DNA of 64,000 nucleotides from Rhodoferax sp. WC2427 (GCF_040822085.1 NZ_CP162006.1:3596001-3660000); one strand, 5' to 3'; numbered from the stretch's first letter, positions 1 through 9,981 are shown. The notes: generated by a model from the sequence alone, not told the origin. Translations and numbers: made by a program.

Positions 1-683
1 TGATGCCGCAACTGGCCGGTGCCAAGGCCGCCAACGACCCCAAACAGTATTCCGCCATGCTCGACTGGGGCCTGCGCCTGGTGGTGTTGCTGGCCGTACC
101 CTGCTCGGTAGCCCTGCTGACCTTTGCCACTCCGCTGGTGGCGGTGATCTTCCACTACGGTGCTTTCACCGAGCGCGACGTGGCACAAACTGCGCTGGCG
201 CTGATGGGCTGGGGCGTGGGCCTGCTGGGTGTGGTGGCCATCAAGGTGCTGGCCCCCGGCTTTTACGCCAGCCACAACATGAAGACCCCGGCGCGCATTG
301 CCGTGGCCGTGCTGGTCATCACCCAGCTGCTGAATCTGGCGCTGGTGCCGCTGTTCCAACACGCCGCGCTGACGCTGTCGGTGGGCCTGGGGGCCCTGAT
401 CAACGCCACCTGGCTGCTGATCGGCCTGCGGCGGCGCGGCAGCTACCTGCCGGTGCCCGGCTGGTGGAAGTTCATTTTGCAGGTGCTGGCCGCCAGCGCC
501 CTGCTGGCGGTATTCTTGATCTGGGCGACCAGTGCCGTGCCATGGACCCAGTTTGCGGGCGCAAAATTGGAACGGGTTGGCTACATGGCGCTGGTGTTGC
601 TTGCGTCAGCAGCTATTTATTTTGTAGCATTGTGGGCAGCGGGAATGAAATTACGTAAAGTGGTGCATCCGGGCGGCATTTAG
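1..683 (+). CDS. murJ: MurJ lipid II flippase, C-terminal part (5' end outside window)
   Basis: This is the last ~226 residues of a MurJ/MviN-type inner-membrane protein. MurJ flips lipid II across the membrane during peptidoglycan synthesis. The reading frame is open to the left edge, so the gene is truncated by the window; complete family members are about 510-530 residues. The visible part is a run of hydrophobic helices (for example LRLVVLLAVPCSVALLTF and MALVLLASAAIYFVALWAAG), with the conserved AVIFHYGAF stretch near residue 50. It ends in a short basic tail. The SirB1-type gene follows 37 bases later on the same strand. The assignment is by family resemblance over the C-terminal half only. 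Confidence 0.88.
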   Translation, partial: MPQLAGAKAANDPKQYSAMLDWGLRLVVLLAVPCSVALLTFATPLVAVIFHYGAFTERDVAQTALALMGWGVGLLGVVAIKVLAPGFYASHNMKTPARIAVAVLVITQLLNLALVPLFQHAALTLSVGLGALINATWLLIGLRRRGSYLPVPGWWKFILQVLAASALLAVFLIWATSAVPWTQFAGAKLERVGYMALVLLASAAIYFVALWAAGMKLRKVVHPGGI

Positions 684-720
684 GCTTGACGCTGCGCCAC
701 GACACGCTAGAAACTAGACC

Positions 721-1572
721 ATGCACATCCCCTACCACCCCCCCACCCCGCTGGAGTATTTTGCGGCGCTGGTGCAAAGCGACGAACACTTTCCGCTGCT
801 GGAGGCCGTGACCAGCCTGGCGCAAGACGAATACCCTGAACTCGACATCGAACAGGTGCTGGGCGATGTCGACCAGCTGCTGGCCCGCCTCAAGCGTCGC
901 CTGCCACGCGACGCGGTGCCGCTGCAGCGCCTGCGCTCGCTGAACCAGTTCTTCTACCGCGACCTGAACTTTGGCGGCAACGTCAACGACTACTACGACC
1001 CCGACAACAGCTACCTCAACGCCGTGCTGCGCACCCGCCGGGGCATCCCGATCTCGCTGGCGGTGCTGTGGATGGAGCTGGCCCAGGGCATTGGCCTGGT
1101 GGTGCGGGGCGTGGCGTTTCCGGGGCACTTCATGGTCAAAATCAACCTGCCCAAGGGCCAGGTGGTGATGGATCCGTTCACCGGCCAGTCGCTGAGCCGC
1201 GAAGAGCTGTCCGAGCGGCTGGAGCCCTACACGCGGCGCAATACGCTGTCTGACGATTTCGAGGTGCCACTGGGCCTGTACTTGCAGGCCAGCCCGCCAC
1301 GCGACATCCTGGCCCGCATGCTGCGCAACCTCAAAGACATCCACACCGCGCAAAGCGACTGGCCGCGCCTGATCACCGTGCTGGACCGCCTGCTGGTGCT
1401 GCTGCCCGATGCCTGGAGCGAATACCGCGACCGCGGCCTGGCGCACGCCGCCCTGGGCCACACCCGGCCTGCCGTGATCGACCTGGAAAAGTACCTGCTG
1501 TGCTCACAGGATGCGCTCGATCTGGACAGCATTTCCGAGCGCCTGAGCAGCCTGCGCCGGGCGAAAAACTAG
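721..1572 (+). CDS. SirB1-family protein (transglutaminase-like plus TPR-like tail)
   Basis: A 283-residue cytoplasmic protein of the SirB1/UPF0162 family. It has a transglutaminase-like fold in the middle (around residues 80-150, with NQFFYRDLNFGGN, RRGIPISLAVLW and FPGHFMVK) and a helical TPR-like C-terminus (around 195-275). The family is widely conserved in proteobacteria, often near hemW or prmC, but its biochemical role is not settled. The Cys-His-Asp triad of true transglutaminases is not clearly present, so catalysis is doubtful. The stop codon overlaps the convergent hemW stop within a shared palindromic CTAG. The ATG at 721 is the only good start before the conserved N-terminus. Confidence 0.85.
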   Translation: MHIPYHPPTPLEYFAALVQSDEHFPLLEAVTSLAQDEYPELDIEQVLGDVDQLLARLKRRLPRDAVPLQRLRSLNQFFYRDLNFGGNVNDYYDPDNSYLNAVLRTRRGIPISLAVLWMELAQGIGLVVRGVAFPGHFMVKINLPKGQVVMDPFTGQSLSREELSERLEPYTRRNTLSDDFEVPLGLYLQASPPRDILARMLRNLKDIHTAQSDWPRLITVLDRLLVLLPDAWSEYRDRGLAHAALGHTRPAVIDLEKYLLCSQDALDLDSISERLSSLRRAKN

Positions 1573-2831
1573 GTTTTAGACTGGTTTTTAGGCTCGGCCA
1601 AAAACAACGCCTGCAGATCGCTCAGGAAGTCAAAGCCCCGCACCGTGGGCCGCACGCGCACACCTTCGCGCTCCAGCAAACCCTTGCGCTCGCCCTCGGC
1701 CAGACCCTTCTGGATGCTGGTCAGCGGCAAGCCGGTGCGTTCGGTGAACTTCGGCAGTTCAAAGCCGTCGCGCAGGCGCAGGGCGTTGAGCATGTACTCG
1801 AACGGCAACTCGGCGCGCGCAACGTCGTCGTCCTGCGCCACCGCCTTGCCCGCCAGAGCGTTGGCCATGTACAGATTCGGTTCGCGAAAGCGCACCTGCC
1901 GGATGATGCGGTGGGCAAAGCTGAGCTTGCTGTGCGCGCCCGCGCCAATCCCCAGGTAGTCGCCAAACTGCCAGTAATTTTGGTTGTGCACGCAGGCGTG
2001 GCCGGGCAGCGCGTAGGCCGAGACCTCGTAGCGGTCCATGCCGGCGGCCAGGGTCATTTCGGTGATCTTGTCCAGCATGTCGTAGCCCAGGTCTTCCTCG
2101 GGTACCACGGGTGGGAACTTGGCAAAGTAGGTATTGGGCTCGATGGTCAGCTGGTAAATGCTGATGTGTTTGGGCCCTAGCGCAAGAGCGGTGCGCATAT
2201 CCAGCTCTAGATTTTGTAGCGTCTGGCCGGGCAGCGCGTACATGATGTCCAGGTTGAAGGTGTCAAACGACTGGGCCGCTTCTTCCACCGCCGCAATGGC
2301 CTGGGCGCTGTCGTGCACCCGGCCCAAGGCTTTCAGGTGGTCATCGTTGAAGCTCTGTACCCCGACCGACAGCCGCGTCACACCGGCGCTGCGGTAGGCA
2401 CGGAAGCGGTTCTTTTCGAAGGTACCGGGGTTGGCTTCCAGCGTGATCTCGCAATCCGGCTCCAGCTTCAGGCGGGCGCGGATGTCGCCGATCAGCCGGT
2501 CGATGGCCTGCGGCGAAAACAGGCTGGGCGTGCCGCCACCGATGAAAATGCTGTGCACCGTGCGGCCCCAGACCAGCGGCAGCGCAGCCTCCAGGTCGGC
2601 CATCAGCGCGTCGATGTAGCGCTGCTCTGGCACTTCGCTGGTCGGCGTGGGGGCGGCCAGATTGGCAGCCGGATGCAGGGTCTGCGCGCCGTCCGCCCGC
2701 AGTTCGTGCGAATTGAAGTCGCAGTACGGGCACTTCTTCAGGCACCAGGGCAGGTGCACGTAGAGCGACAGCGGCGGCAGCGCGGCCAGTTGCAGCAGGC
2801 CGGGGCGCATGTGGTGTTGCAAATCCTTCAC
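1569..2831 (-). CDS. hemW: HemW, radical-SAM heme chaperone
   Basis: HemW is a radical-SAM protein that resembles oxygen-independent coproporphyrinogen oxidase but is known mainly to bind and deliver heme. The [4Fe-4S] motif CLKKCPYC appears near residue 30, followed by SAM-binding stretches (IFIGGGTPSLF, ITLEANPGT, LSVGVQSF) and a C-terminal winged-helix-like region. Length (420 aa from the GTG at 2831) is slightly above the usual ~380-410, partly because of a Pro/Ala-rich insert around residues 45-70. The GTG start overlaps the rdgB stop as GTGA, which suggests translational coupling. An ATG at 2810 is an alternative start. Confidence 0.93.
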   Translation of the reverse strand: MKDLQHHMRPGLLQLAALPPLSLYVHLPWCLKKCPYCDFNSHELRADGAQTLHPAANLAAPTPTSEVPEQRYIDALMADLEAALPLVWGRTVHSIFIGGGTPSLFSPQAIDRLIGDIRARLKLEPDCEITLEANPGTFEKNRFRAYRSAGVTRLSVGVQSFNDDHLKALGRVHDSAQAIAAVEEAAQSFDTFNLDIMYALPGQTLQNLELDMRTALALGPKHISIYQLTIEPNTYFAKFPPVVPEEDLGYDMLDKITEMTLAAGMDRYEVSAYALPGHACVHNQNYWQFGDYLGIGAGAHSKLSFAHRIIRQVRFREPNLYMANALAGKAVAQDDDVARAELPFEYMLNALRLRDGFELPKFTERTGLPLTSIQKGLAEGERKGLLEREGVRVRPTVRGFDFLSDLQALFLAEPKNQSKT

Positions 2832-3430
2832 GGCAGCCAGCGCTCGCGCATCAGGGCCAGCATGGCGCGGGAGGATTGGCCCCGGTGGCTATTGGCGTTC
2901 TTCACCTCGGGGGTCAGTTCGGCAAAGGTCTTGCCGAACTGCGGGAGGAACATCACCGGGTCAAAGCCAAAGCCGTGCTCGCCCTGCGGCGCGCGGGTGA
3001 TCTCGCCCACGGCGCGGCCCACAGCAATCAGCGGCTCGGGGTCATTCGGGCTGCGCACGGCCACCAGGGTGCTGACCAGGGCGGCGCGGCGGTTGGCGAT
3101 GTGCGCCATCTGCTCCAGCAGCGCCCGCACATTGTTGCTGTCGCTCTTGGGGTAGCCGAACTGGGTGGCGTAGTAGGCGGTTTGCACGCCCGGCAGGCCG
3201 CCGAAGGCATCGACGCACAGGCCCGCGTCGTCGGCCACTGCGGGCAGGCCGCTGTGGGCGCTGGCGTGCCGGGCTTTGGCCAGGGCGTTTTCGACGAAGG
3301 TGTGGAAAGGCTCGTCGGCCTCGGGGATGCCCAACGTGCCCTGCGCCACCAGTTCCACGCCCAGCGGGGCGAACAGGGCTTGCAGCTCGAACAGCTTGCC
3401 CGCGTTATTGGATGCCAATACGATTTTCAT
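2828..3430 (-). CDS. rdgB: RdgB/HAM1, dITP/XTP pyrophosphatase
   Basis: A 200-residue non-canonical purine NTP pyrophosphatase that hydrolyses dITP, ITP and XTP to monophosphates, removing mutagenic nucleotides. Family signatures are visible: the N-terminal phosphate-binding motif (VLASNNAGKLFE), VENALAKARHA, ADDAGLCVDAFGG and GEHGFGFDPV. The ATG at 3430 gives the normal family length; the open frame continues upstream only as antisense-like extension through rph. The gene sits between rph and hemW on the same strand. A copy of the dispersed ~50-bp repeat separates it from rph. Confidence 0.95.
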   Translation of the reverse strand: MKIVLASNNAGKLFELQALFAPLGVELVAQGTLGIPEADEPFHTFVENALAKARHASAHSGLPAVADDAGLCVDAFGGLPGVQTAYYATQFGYPKSDSNNVRALLEQMAHIANRRAALVSTLVAVRSPNDPEPLIAVGRAVGEITRAPQGEHGFGFDPVMFLPQFGKTFAELTPEVKNANSHRGQSSRAMLALMRERWLP

Positions 3431-3474
3431 AAAAAATATGCCTCTAGCGCTTATTCCATGAGCGTGAGCAGCTC

Positions 3475-3481
<7 letters not shown>
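3431..3481. repeat. Dispersed intergenic repeat, copy 1 (between rph and rdgB)
   Basis: About 50 bp containing the family blocks AGCGCTTATTCCATGAGCG and GAGCAGCTCTTATTTT, in inverted orientation relative to copies 4, 6 and 8. It spans the whole rph-rdgB gap and supplies the last rph codons. See the finding on the repeat family. Confidence 0.65.
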
Positions 3482-4203
<722 letters not shown>

Positions 4204-4368
4204 GGTGTGGATTTTTGTAATTGCGCTGTGGCAGCTTAGGTAGCAAATAGGTTTCAAACAAGAGGGATGCGTTCCAGGAGCACCGCAGAACCGGCATTGC
4301 CGACCCGCTGGTGGTGCCCCCGGCAAGGAGGTTGGCGCTGCAACGCGAGGTGCACCCGCCTGGGGGTG

Positions 4369-5277
4369 TTACATACGCTTTGCGGCTGCTTTGCGGATGG
4401 CTTCGTTGATCTCGGCGATCGATCGCTCGATGGCGGCATCGTCCAGATCGTCGATCAGGCTTTCCGGCCCCTGCGGTTGGATGGACGACGCAAACACGCC
4501 CGGCTGGATTGCCTCGGTGGAGATGCCCCGGGTGGACTCGAACATGTCCGGCGTCTCCCACTCGATCGCCAATACGGTGACATTGTCGCTGCGGGCACCG
4601 GCCTTGCGCAGCGCCTGCTCGACCAAGTCGGGCACGGCCTGCGACACCGGGGCGCTGGCCAGACCGCGCACGATGGCGGCATCGTCCAGGCTGTCCCACA
4701 GGCCGTCCGAGCACAGCATGATCTTGTCGCCCTGGTGCAGCGCGATGGGGCCGGTGATGTCGAACTGGGGCTTCACCGGCGATCCCAGGCAGGTGTAGAG
4801 CACGTTACGGTTCATGGCGTGGGGGAGTTGCGCCCCCCCTTCTGAACGGTGCTGCTCGGCGTAGGAGTGGTCGCGCGTGCGGGTCAGCAGCGCGCCGTCG
4901 CGCACCACGTACAGGCGCGAATCGCCGCAGTGCACCCAGGTAGCGCTATTGCCCTGCACCACGGCGGCCACCAGCGTGGTGCGGGGGGTGTCCAGCATGC
5001 CGTGTTTGGCGGCGTAGCGCAGGATCTGGTCATGGGCCGACAGCAGCGCGGCGCTCAAGAAATCGGCCGCCTGGGGCAGCAGCGGGCGGGCCTGCTTCTG
5101 GTACAGAGCAGACAGGGTTTGCAGCGCCATCTGGGCCGCCACCTCGCCTTCTGGGTGCCCGCCCATACCGTCGGCCAGCAGGAACAGGCCCGAGCCGCTG
5201 GTATAGCAATAGCCCATACGGTCTTCGTTTTTTTCGCGGCCGCCCTTGCGGCTGACCTGGAATACCGAAAACTTCAC
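4369..5277 (-). CDS. PP2C-family protein serine/threonine phosphatase
   Basis: A 302-residue soluble PP2C phosphatase, dependent on Mn/Mg. Metal-binding motifs are intact: NED near residue 18, ADGMGG near 35, CSDGLWD near 165 and SDNVTVL near 230. A ~65-residue tail beyond the catalytic fold is acidic and has no recognised domain. The GTG start at 5277 overlaps the kinase stop as GTGA, so kinase and phosphatase are co-translated and very probably act on the same substrates. No membrane segment is visible. The substrates cannot be inferred from sequence. Confidence 0.92.
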   Translation of the reverse strand: MKFSVFQVSRKGGREKNEDRMGYCYTSGSGLFLLADGMGGHPEGEVAAQMALQTLSALYQKQARPLLPQAADFLSAALLSAHDQILRYAAKHGMLDTPRTTLVAAVVQGNSATWVHCGDSRLYVVRDGALLTRTRDHSYAEQHRSEGGAQLPHAMNRNVLYTCLGSPVKPQFDITGPIALHQGDKIMLCSDGLWDSLDDAAIVRGLASAPVSQAVPDLVEQALRKAGARSDNVTVLAIEWETPDMFESTRGISTEAIQPGVFASSIQPQGPESLIDDLDDAAIERSIAEINEAIRKAAAKRM

Positions 5278-6290
5278 TTGGGCGTAGGCCCGATGCCGGT
5301 GGCATCACGCACGTTCTGCACGTTTTTCTTGGTGTCGGACACCAGGGTGTCGAACTGCAGGCGCAGCTTCTCGGCCACGGTCAGCTTGGTGTAGCGGCGC
5401 TCGCCTTCGCGGCTGAGTTCTTTTTGCAGCGCAAACACCGACTGTGGGCGCGACAGGGGGTCGATCGACATGCACCATTCGACCACCTCGATCAGGTTGT
5501 CCGAATAGATGCCGCGCAGCCGCGACAGCGCCAGGCCGATGCGGTCTTTTTCCAGCCGCTGCGGCGCCTCATTGGGCGGAAAACCCTGCATGCACGCGTA
5601 GATGCAGGCGCCGATGGCGTAGATGTCGGTCCAGGGCCCCATGGACGCGTCACGCCGGTACATCTCGGGGGCGGCAAAGCCGGGGGTATACATGGGGCGG
5701 ATGAAGTTGCCTTCCTTGTTGAGCACCTCGCGGGCCGCGCCGAAGTCGATCAAGACCGCCTTGTTGTCGTCGGTGATGAAGATATTGGCGGGCTTGATGT
5801 CCAAATGCAGCATCTTGTGCTGGTGCACGATGCGCAAGCCGCGCAATATTTCGTCAAACAGGCTGCGAATGGTGGATTCGCGGAATACCTTCTGCTTGCG
5901 CTGGTCCCGCGAGGTGATGATGAAGTCCTGCAGGGTGGCGCCCTCCAGGTAGTTCATCACCATGTAGACGGTTTCGTTCTCGCGGAAGAAGTTGAGCACG
6001 CTGACCACCGACGGGTGCGAGATCTGCGCCAGCGAACGGCCTTCTTCAAAAAAGCTTTTCAGCCCCAGCCGGTACAGCGACAGTTTTTCGGGCTGCACCT
6101 GCGGCAGCAGTTCGCCGACTTCGCGGGTGGCCAAGCTGCTGGGCAGGTATTCCTTGACCGCCACCTGGCCGCCGTCGGCACCCACTGCCAGATACACCAC
6201 GCCAAACCCGCCCGACGAGAGCCGCCGAACGATGTGGTAACCCCCGATAGCGGTGCCGGGCGGAAGCGTGGCCGGTTTGTTTTTGGACAT
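5274..6290 (-). CDS. Soluble serine/threonine protein kinase
   Basis: A 338-residue Hanks-type kinase. The glycine loop is LSSGGFGVVY, the ATP lysine is in VAVKEYL, the catalytic loop is HLDIKPAN (Leu replaces Arg of HRD), the metal motif is IDFGAA, and the activation segment ends in FAAPEMY. Unlike many bacterial Hanks kinases it has no transmembrane helix or external sensor domain; a short C-terminal tail follows the catalytic domain. The ATG at 6290 (MSKNK) starts just before the conserved region. It overlaps the phosphatase gene by 4 bp and is divergent from yicC with ~145 bp between them. Confidence 0.92.
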   Translation of the reverse strand: MSKNKPATLPPGTAIGGYHIVRRLSSGGFGVVYLAVGADGGQVAVKEYLPSSLATREVGELLPQVQPEKLSLYRLGLKSFFEEGRSLAQISHPSVVSVLNFFRENETVYMVMNYLEGATLQDFIITSRDQRKQKVFRESTIRSLFDEILRGLRIVHQHKMLHLDIKPANIFITDDNKAVLIDFGAAREVLNKEGNFIRPMYTPGFAAPEMYRRDASMGPWTDIYAIGACIYACMQGFPPNEAPQRLEKDRIGLALSRLRGIYSDNLIEVVEWCMSIDPLSRPQSVFALQKELSREGERRYTKLTVAEKLRLQFDTLVSDTKKNVQNVRDATGIGPTPK

Positions 6291-6434
6291 AAATAGCAGG
6301 GGAAGCGCGGAAGCGGCGGAAAGGCAGTTTTTAGACCTGCCCCCCATCCGATGCAAAAGCCTGGGGTCTTTACATCAGAGGCTGAACAGGTCGTCGGTTA
6401 TTCTCAGGCCATTGCAACGATATGTACCTTCTCA

Positions 6435-7352
6435 ATGCCAGTTTACAGCATGACCGGCTACGCCAGTGCCCAGCACAGCAGCGCCACCGCCACCCCGGAT
6501 ACGGAATCCAAAAGCACGTCGGCGCGCCGCTTGGGAATCGAAATCCGGTCCGTCAACAGCCGCTTTCTGGACCTGAGCTTTCGCCTGCCCGACGAGCTGC
6601 GCAGCCATGAGCCCGCACTGCGCGAACGCGTCATGGCGCAGCTCAAACGTGGCAAGGTAGAAGTACGCGCGGCAATTGAAAGCACGGCCTCCGGCAGCCT
6701 GGCAGCGCCCTCCCCGCACCTGTTGCAGCGGGTCAACTCCTTGCAGGATTCGGTCAAAGCCTGGCTGCCACAGGCCGCGTCGCTGAGCGTGGCCGACATC
6801 CTGCGCATGGCCTCCAACGAGCAAGCCCCTGCCAACGATTGGGCCGACGATGTACTGCCGCTGGCCGACACGGTGCTGCAATCCCTGGTGGCCGCCCGCC
6901 AGCGCGAAGGCGAACGCCTGACGACCATGCTGCTGGGGCACCTGAAGCAATTGCGCACCCTGGCCGAAAAAGCCCTGCCCCTGGTGCCCCAGTTGGTGGA
7001 ACAGCAGCGCCAGCGCTTCATCGAGCGCTGGAAGGAAGCCATGGCCCTGGCCGACGGCGCCACCCTGCCCGAAGCCGCGCAGGACCGCGCGCTGACCGAA
7101 GCCACGGCCTTCGCCATCCGCATCGACGTGGCCGAAGAGCTGACCCGCCTGCATTCGCACCTGGACGAGATGGAGCGCATCCTCAAAAAAGGCGGCGAAG
7201 TCGGCAAACGCCTGGACTTTCTGATCCAGGAGCTGCACCGCGAGGCCAACACCATGGGCTCCAAATCGGCCGCGCTGGAGCTGTCCCGCATTTCGGTGGA
7301 CATGAAAGTGCTGATCGAGCAGATGCGCGAGCAGGTACAGAACGTCGAGTAG
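6435..7352 (+). CDS. YicC-family endoribonuclease
   Basis: A 305-residue member of the YicC/YloC family; E. coli YicC is an endoribonuclease implicated in small-RNA turnover. The N-terminal MTGYASA signature and the C-terminal GKRLDFLIQELHREANTMGSKS-like region (near residues 255-280) are both present. The ATG at 6435 gives MPVYSMTGY; a second in-frame ATG at the conserved MTGY is possible. An Ala/Thr/Ser-rich insert lies after the first ten residues. In related genomes gmk usually follows yicC. Here the next gene is a convergent Rieske oxygenase, marking the edge of an inserted or rearranged segment. Confidence 0.92.
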   Translation: MPVYSMTGYASAQHSSATATPDTESKSTSARRLGIEIRSVNSRFLDLSFRLPDELRSHEPALRERVMAQLKRGKVEVRAAIESTASGSLAAPSPHLLQRVNSLQDSVKAWLPQAASLSVADILRMASNEQAPANDWADDVLPLADTVLQSLVAARQREGERLTTMLLGHLKQLRTLAEKALPLVPQLVEQQRQRFIERWKEAMALADGATLPEAAQDRALTEATAFAIRIDVAEELTRLHSHLDEMERILKKGGEVGKRLDFLIQELHREANTMGSKSAALELSRISVDMKVLIEQMREQVQNVE

Positions 7353-7447
7353 TTTTGGGCGGGGCTAAAGCGCCAACACCCGGTCAGGGCGCAACGTCAA
7401 AAATACAGCCACGGGCATACCCATATACCCATGGCCATGGCGCTGCA

Positions 7448-8704
7448 TCAGATGCCGTGTGTGCTGAGCCGTGCGGCATACCACTTCGAAAAGCCTTCCA
7501 CATAGGTTTCCGTGAAGGGGCTGAACGGGCCAGGGATGTAGGCCGGGTCTTGGGTGCCGTTGTGGTTGATGGAAACCAGGTTGGCATCCTGGGCGTTCGT
7601 GGCGCGCCATACCGCAGTGAGCCCGTCCAGGCTGTAGTCCACGCCTTCCACCGCTTCGGGATGCACCAGCCACTTCGAACGCACCAGGGTACGGTCCGGT
7701 GCCAGTGGAATCACGTAGGAGACCACCGCGTGGTCGCTCATCACGTGGGTCCACGAACTGTGTGTCCAGAGATGCGTATCACCGAGGTCGCGGCGCTTCA
7801 GCCCGCCCAGCAAACGTGTGCTGGCCACCTTGGTATCCATGGTTTGCGACTCTCCGTGGCCGGCAATCACCAGCCGCTGGGTGCGAAAGATCGTAGCGAC
7901 GCTCCCATCGAGCCGCTCCACCGCCTTGCAAATGTGGCCTTCACTTTCCCAGTCGGCCACCCGGGAGGCATTGAGCGCATGGTATTTGTCCAGCGCCAGC
8001 TGCGACTCTTCACTCAGGCCATCCGGGCAGAAACCAAAGTCTTCCGGCAAGAAGGACGCGGTGAGCTCGGGATGCGTTGCGCTGCAGTGGTAGCACTCGC
8101 GATTGTTTTCCATCACGAGTTTCCAGTTGCCGTTCTCGATGATTTCGGTTTCGTGTGCAATTTTGCAGTGTGCCAGGTCGTAGGGGGCGAATCGGGGTGT
8201 CATGGTCTGGTCCAGCACGTCCACATCTTCGGGGGGAGTGTCGCCGAGGCACACAAAAATGAGTCCGCCCACCACACGGGTATGCACAGGAATCAGACTA
8301 CGGCACGTGGGGTCAAAATCCAGCCCCATATGCGCAGCATGGTGCAGGCTCCCATCCAGATCGTAGGTCCACGAATGGTAGGGGCATACCAGCCTGCCCA
8401 CGATGGCCTTCCCTGCCGGCATTAACCGAGCGCCACGGTGTCGGCACACATTGCGGTAGGTGCGGATATTTTCGTCGTCGTCGCGAACGATCAGGATCGA
8501 CGACTTTCCGATGTCGATGGTCGACACATCGCCCGACTCGGGAACGTCCGCACTCACCCCCACCAGAATCCAGTGGTTGTTGAAGAAGACTTCGACATCG
8601 GTATCGAAAACATCCTGTCGCCCAAATAGGCCGCCAGGCATTCCGTAACCGACCTGACGACTGCGAACCAGGGCACCGTGTGGCATGAGCGTCTGTGTAG
8701 ACAT
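7448..8704 (-). CDS. Rieske oxygenase, GbcA/Stc2-like N-demethylase alpha subunit
   Basis: A 418-residue terminal oxygenase of the aromatic-ring-hydroxylating type. The Rieske [2Fe-2S] ligands are C87, H89, C107 and H110 (CRH, then CPYH). The mononuclear iron histidines are H206 and H211 in the block NRECYHCSATHPEL. That block and WLVHPEAVEGVDY strongly resemble glycine-betaine demethylase GbcA and stachydrine demethylase Stc2, which remove one N-methyl group as formaldehyde. With PutA, P5C dehydrogenase and an FAD amine oxidoreductase nearby, proline betaine is the favoured substrate, by inference. No ferredoxin reductase subunit is encoded in the window. Other quaternary amines remain possible. 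Confidence 0.85.
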   Translation of the reverse strand: MSTQTLMPHGALVRSRQVGYGMPGGLFGRQDVFDTDVEVFFNNHWILVGVSADVPESGDVSTIDIGKSSILIVRDDDENIRTYRNVCRHRGARLMPAGKAIVGRLVCPYHSWTYDLDGSLHHAAHMGLDFDPTCRSLIPVHTRVVGGLIFVCLGDTPPEDVDVLDQTMTPRFAPYDLAHCKIAHETEIIENGNWKLVMENNRECYHCSATHPELTASFLPEDFGFCPDGLSEESQLALDKYHALNASRVADWESEGHICKAVERLDGSVATIFRTQRLVIAGHGESQTMDTKVASTRLLGGLKRRDLGDTHLWTHSSWTHVMSDHAVVSYVIPLAPDRTLVRSKWLVHPEAVEGVDYSLDGLTAVWRATNAQDANLVSINHNGTQDPAYIPGPFSPFTETYVEGFSKWYAARLSTHGI

Positions 8705-8912
8705 GATGGGATTCTCGAATTGGGATGAAGGGGTTTACGCGTATTTTTTGCGGTGAACCCAGTGTCTCAGTCCAAAATGTGAGCGTCAACGCGACTAATT
8801 CGTTGGTTCGCATTACCCTGGATTACATGAACACGGCGGGCCCCCGTCCCCGTACCAGCACGCTTGGCCAGGCCACCGAGAGCGGGGGGCAAAAGTCAGC
8901 GTGCAAAAGTGC

Positions 8913-9845
8913 TCAGTCTGTCCAAATAGGCGCACCACGCAGCCATTCGATCAGATGCTCTGTCGCGGGTGAGCCGGAGCGCCCATGCGGAACCACGGCG
9001 AAATAGGCATCCTGGACTTTGACAGTTGCCGCGGTCACTCGGACAAGTTGGCCCGCATCCAGCAATGCGTCTACCAAGCGGCGCCAACCGAGAACCACGC
9101 CCTGGCCTAGTAACACAGCCTGGATGGCATCGGTATAGAGACTGCAACGCAAAACATAATTCAGCCGCGGAGCGCGGAAACCAGCGGCTTGAAACCAGCC
9201 TTCCCATCCCATCCAACCCTCGGAAGTCGCATCGGACTCGATCAGCGGAAGTTGCGCCAACTCCTCCAGCGTTGCCGGTGTCTGGTGGGCAGCCAGCCAG
9301 GCGGGGGAACATACCGGAAACACCTCTTCGCCAAATAAAAAGGTCGCCGTGCCATCGCCCCATTTGCCGTTTCCGTAGCGCACCGCGAGATCCACTTCGT
9401 TATGCCGCAAGTCTGCGGTAAACATCTGCGTGATCAGCCGGAGCCTCAAATGCGGCTGCGCTTTTTGAAGCGCCGACAGCTGCGGCAGAACGCGAAAATG
9501 GGAAAACGCTGCGGTACTTGCCAGCACGACTTCTTGCTCCAGGCTTCCCATGCTGAGCCGGTCGAAGGTTCCGGCAATTCTCCGCATCGAGTCGGAGATC
9601 ACTTGGTACAGCTGCTCGCCCTCACTCGTGAGTTGGATGGATCGGTGCAAACGATAAAACAAGCGCACACCCAAGGTGTCTTCAAGGAAGCGAATTTGGC
9701 GGCTCACCGCTGCTTGCGTGACACCCAGCTCCGCCGCCGCCAGCGTAAAGCTGCTGAGGCGGGCTACCGCCTCAAAATCAACCAACGCGGTCAACGACGG
9801 GATCAGCCTTCTGTAACCTTTCACGCCTTCTGGAGCCGTTTTCAT
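8913..9845 (-). CDS. LysR-type regulator (GcvA-like)
   Basis: A 310-residue LysR-family transcription factor. The N-terminal winged helix-turn-helix spans about residues 20-80 (FTLAAAELGVTQAAVSRQIR), followed by a type-2 periplasmic-binding-like effector domain whose pattern (PQLSALQKAQPHLRLRL, DLAVRYGNGKW) is typical of the GcvA/AmpR-like branch. It sits between the Rieske gene and the ETF-ubiquinone oxidoreductase gene, all on the minus strand, with ~208 bp before the Rieske gene and ~136 bp after ETF-QO. It probably controls one or both flanking transcripts. Its effector is unknown. Confidence 0.9.
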   Translation of the reverse strand: MKTAPEGVKGYRRLIPSLTALVDFEAVARLSSFTLAAAELGVTQAAVSRQIRFLEDTLGVRLFYRLHRSIQLTSEGEQLYQVISDSMRRIAGTFDRLSMGSLEQEVVLASTAAFSHFRVLPQLSALQKAQPHLRLRLITQMFTADLRHNEVDLAVRYGNGKWGDGTATFLFGEEVFPVCSPAWLAAHQTPATLEELAQLPLIESDATSEGWMGWEGWFQAAGFRAPRLNYVLRCSLYTDAIQAVLLGQGVVLGWRRLVDALLDAGQLVRVTAATVKVQDAYFAVVPHGRSGSPATEHLIEWLRGAPIWTD

Positions 9846-9981
9846 CTTGGATTTTTCTCGTCAATTGCGGATGCGGAAATGCTTGGAACCACCGCGTAGC
9901 GAACCATAACCGAGCCCGTCGCCTTGCGCTTGCCAATTGACGCAAGTTCCAACCCACTCCCACAGCGGAGGGGCAGGCCCT

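Noticed and set aside
600..645. Possible repeat-like AT-rich stretch in the 3' end of murJ
   Set aside because: It shares only GCAGCTATTT-like bases with the repeat family and lacks the other blocks.
613..1461. A 282-residue minus-strand frame opposite the SirB1-type gene
   Set aside because: It lacks domains and opposes a conserved protein; its composition is that of an antisense shadow.
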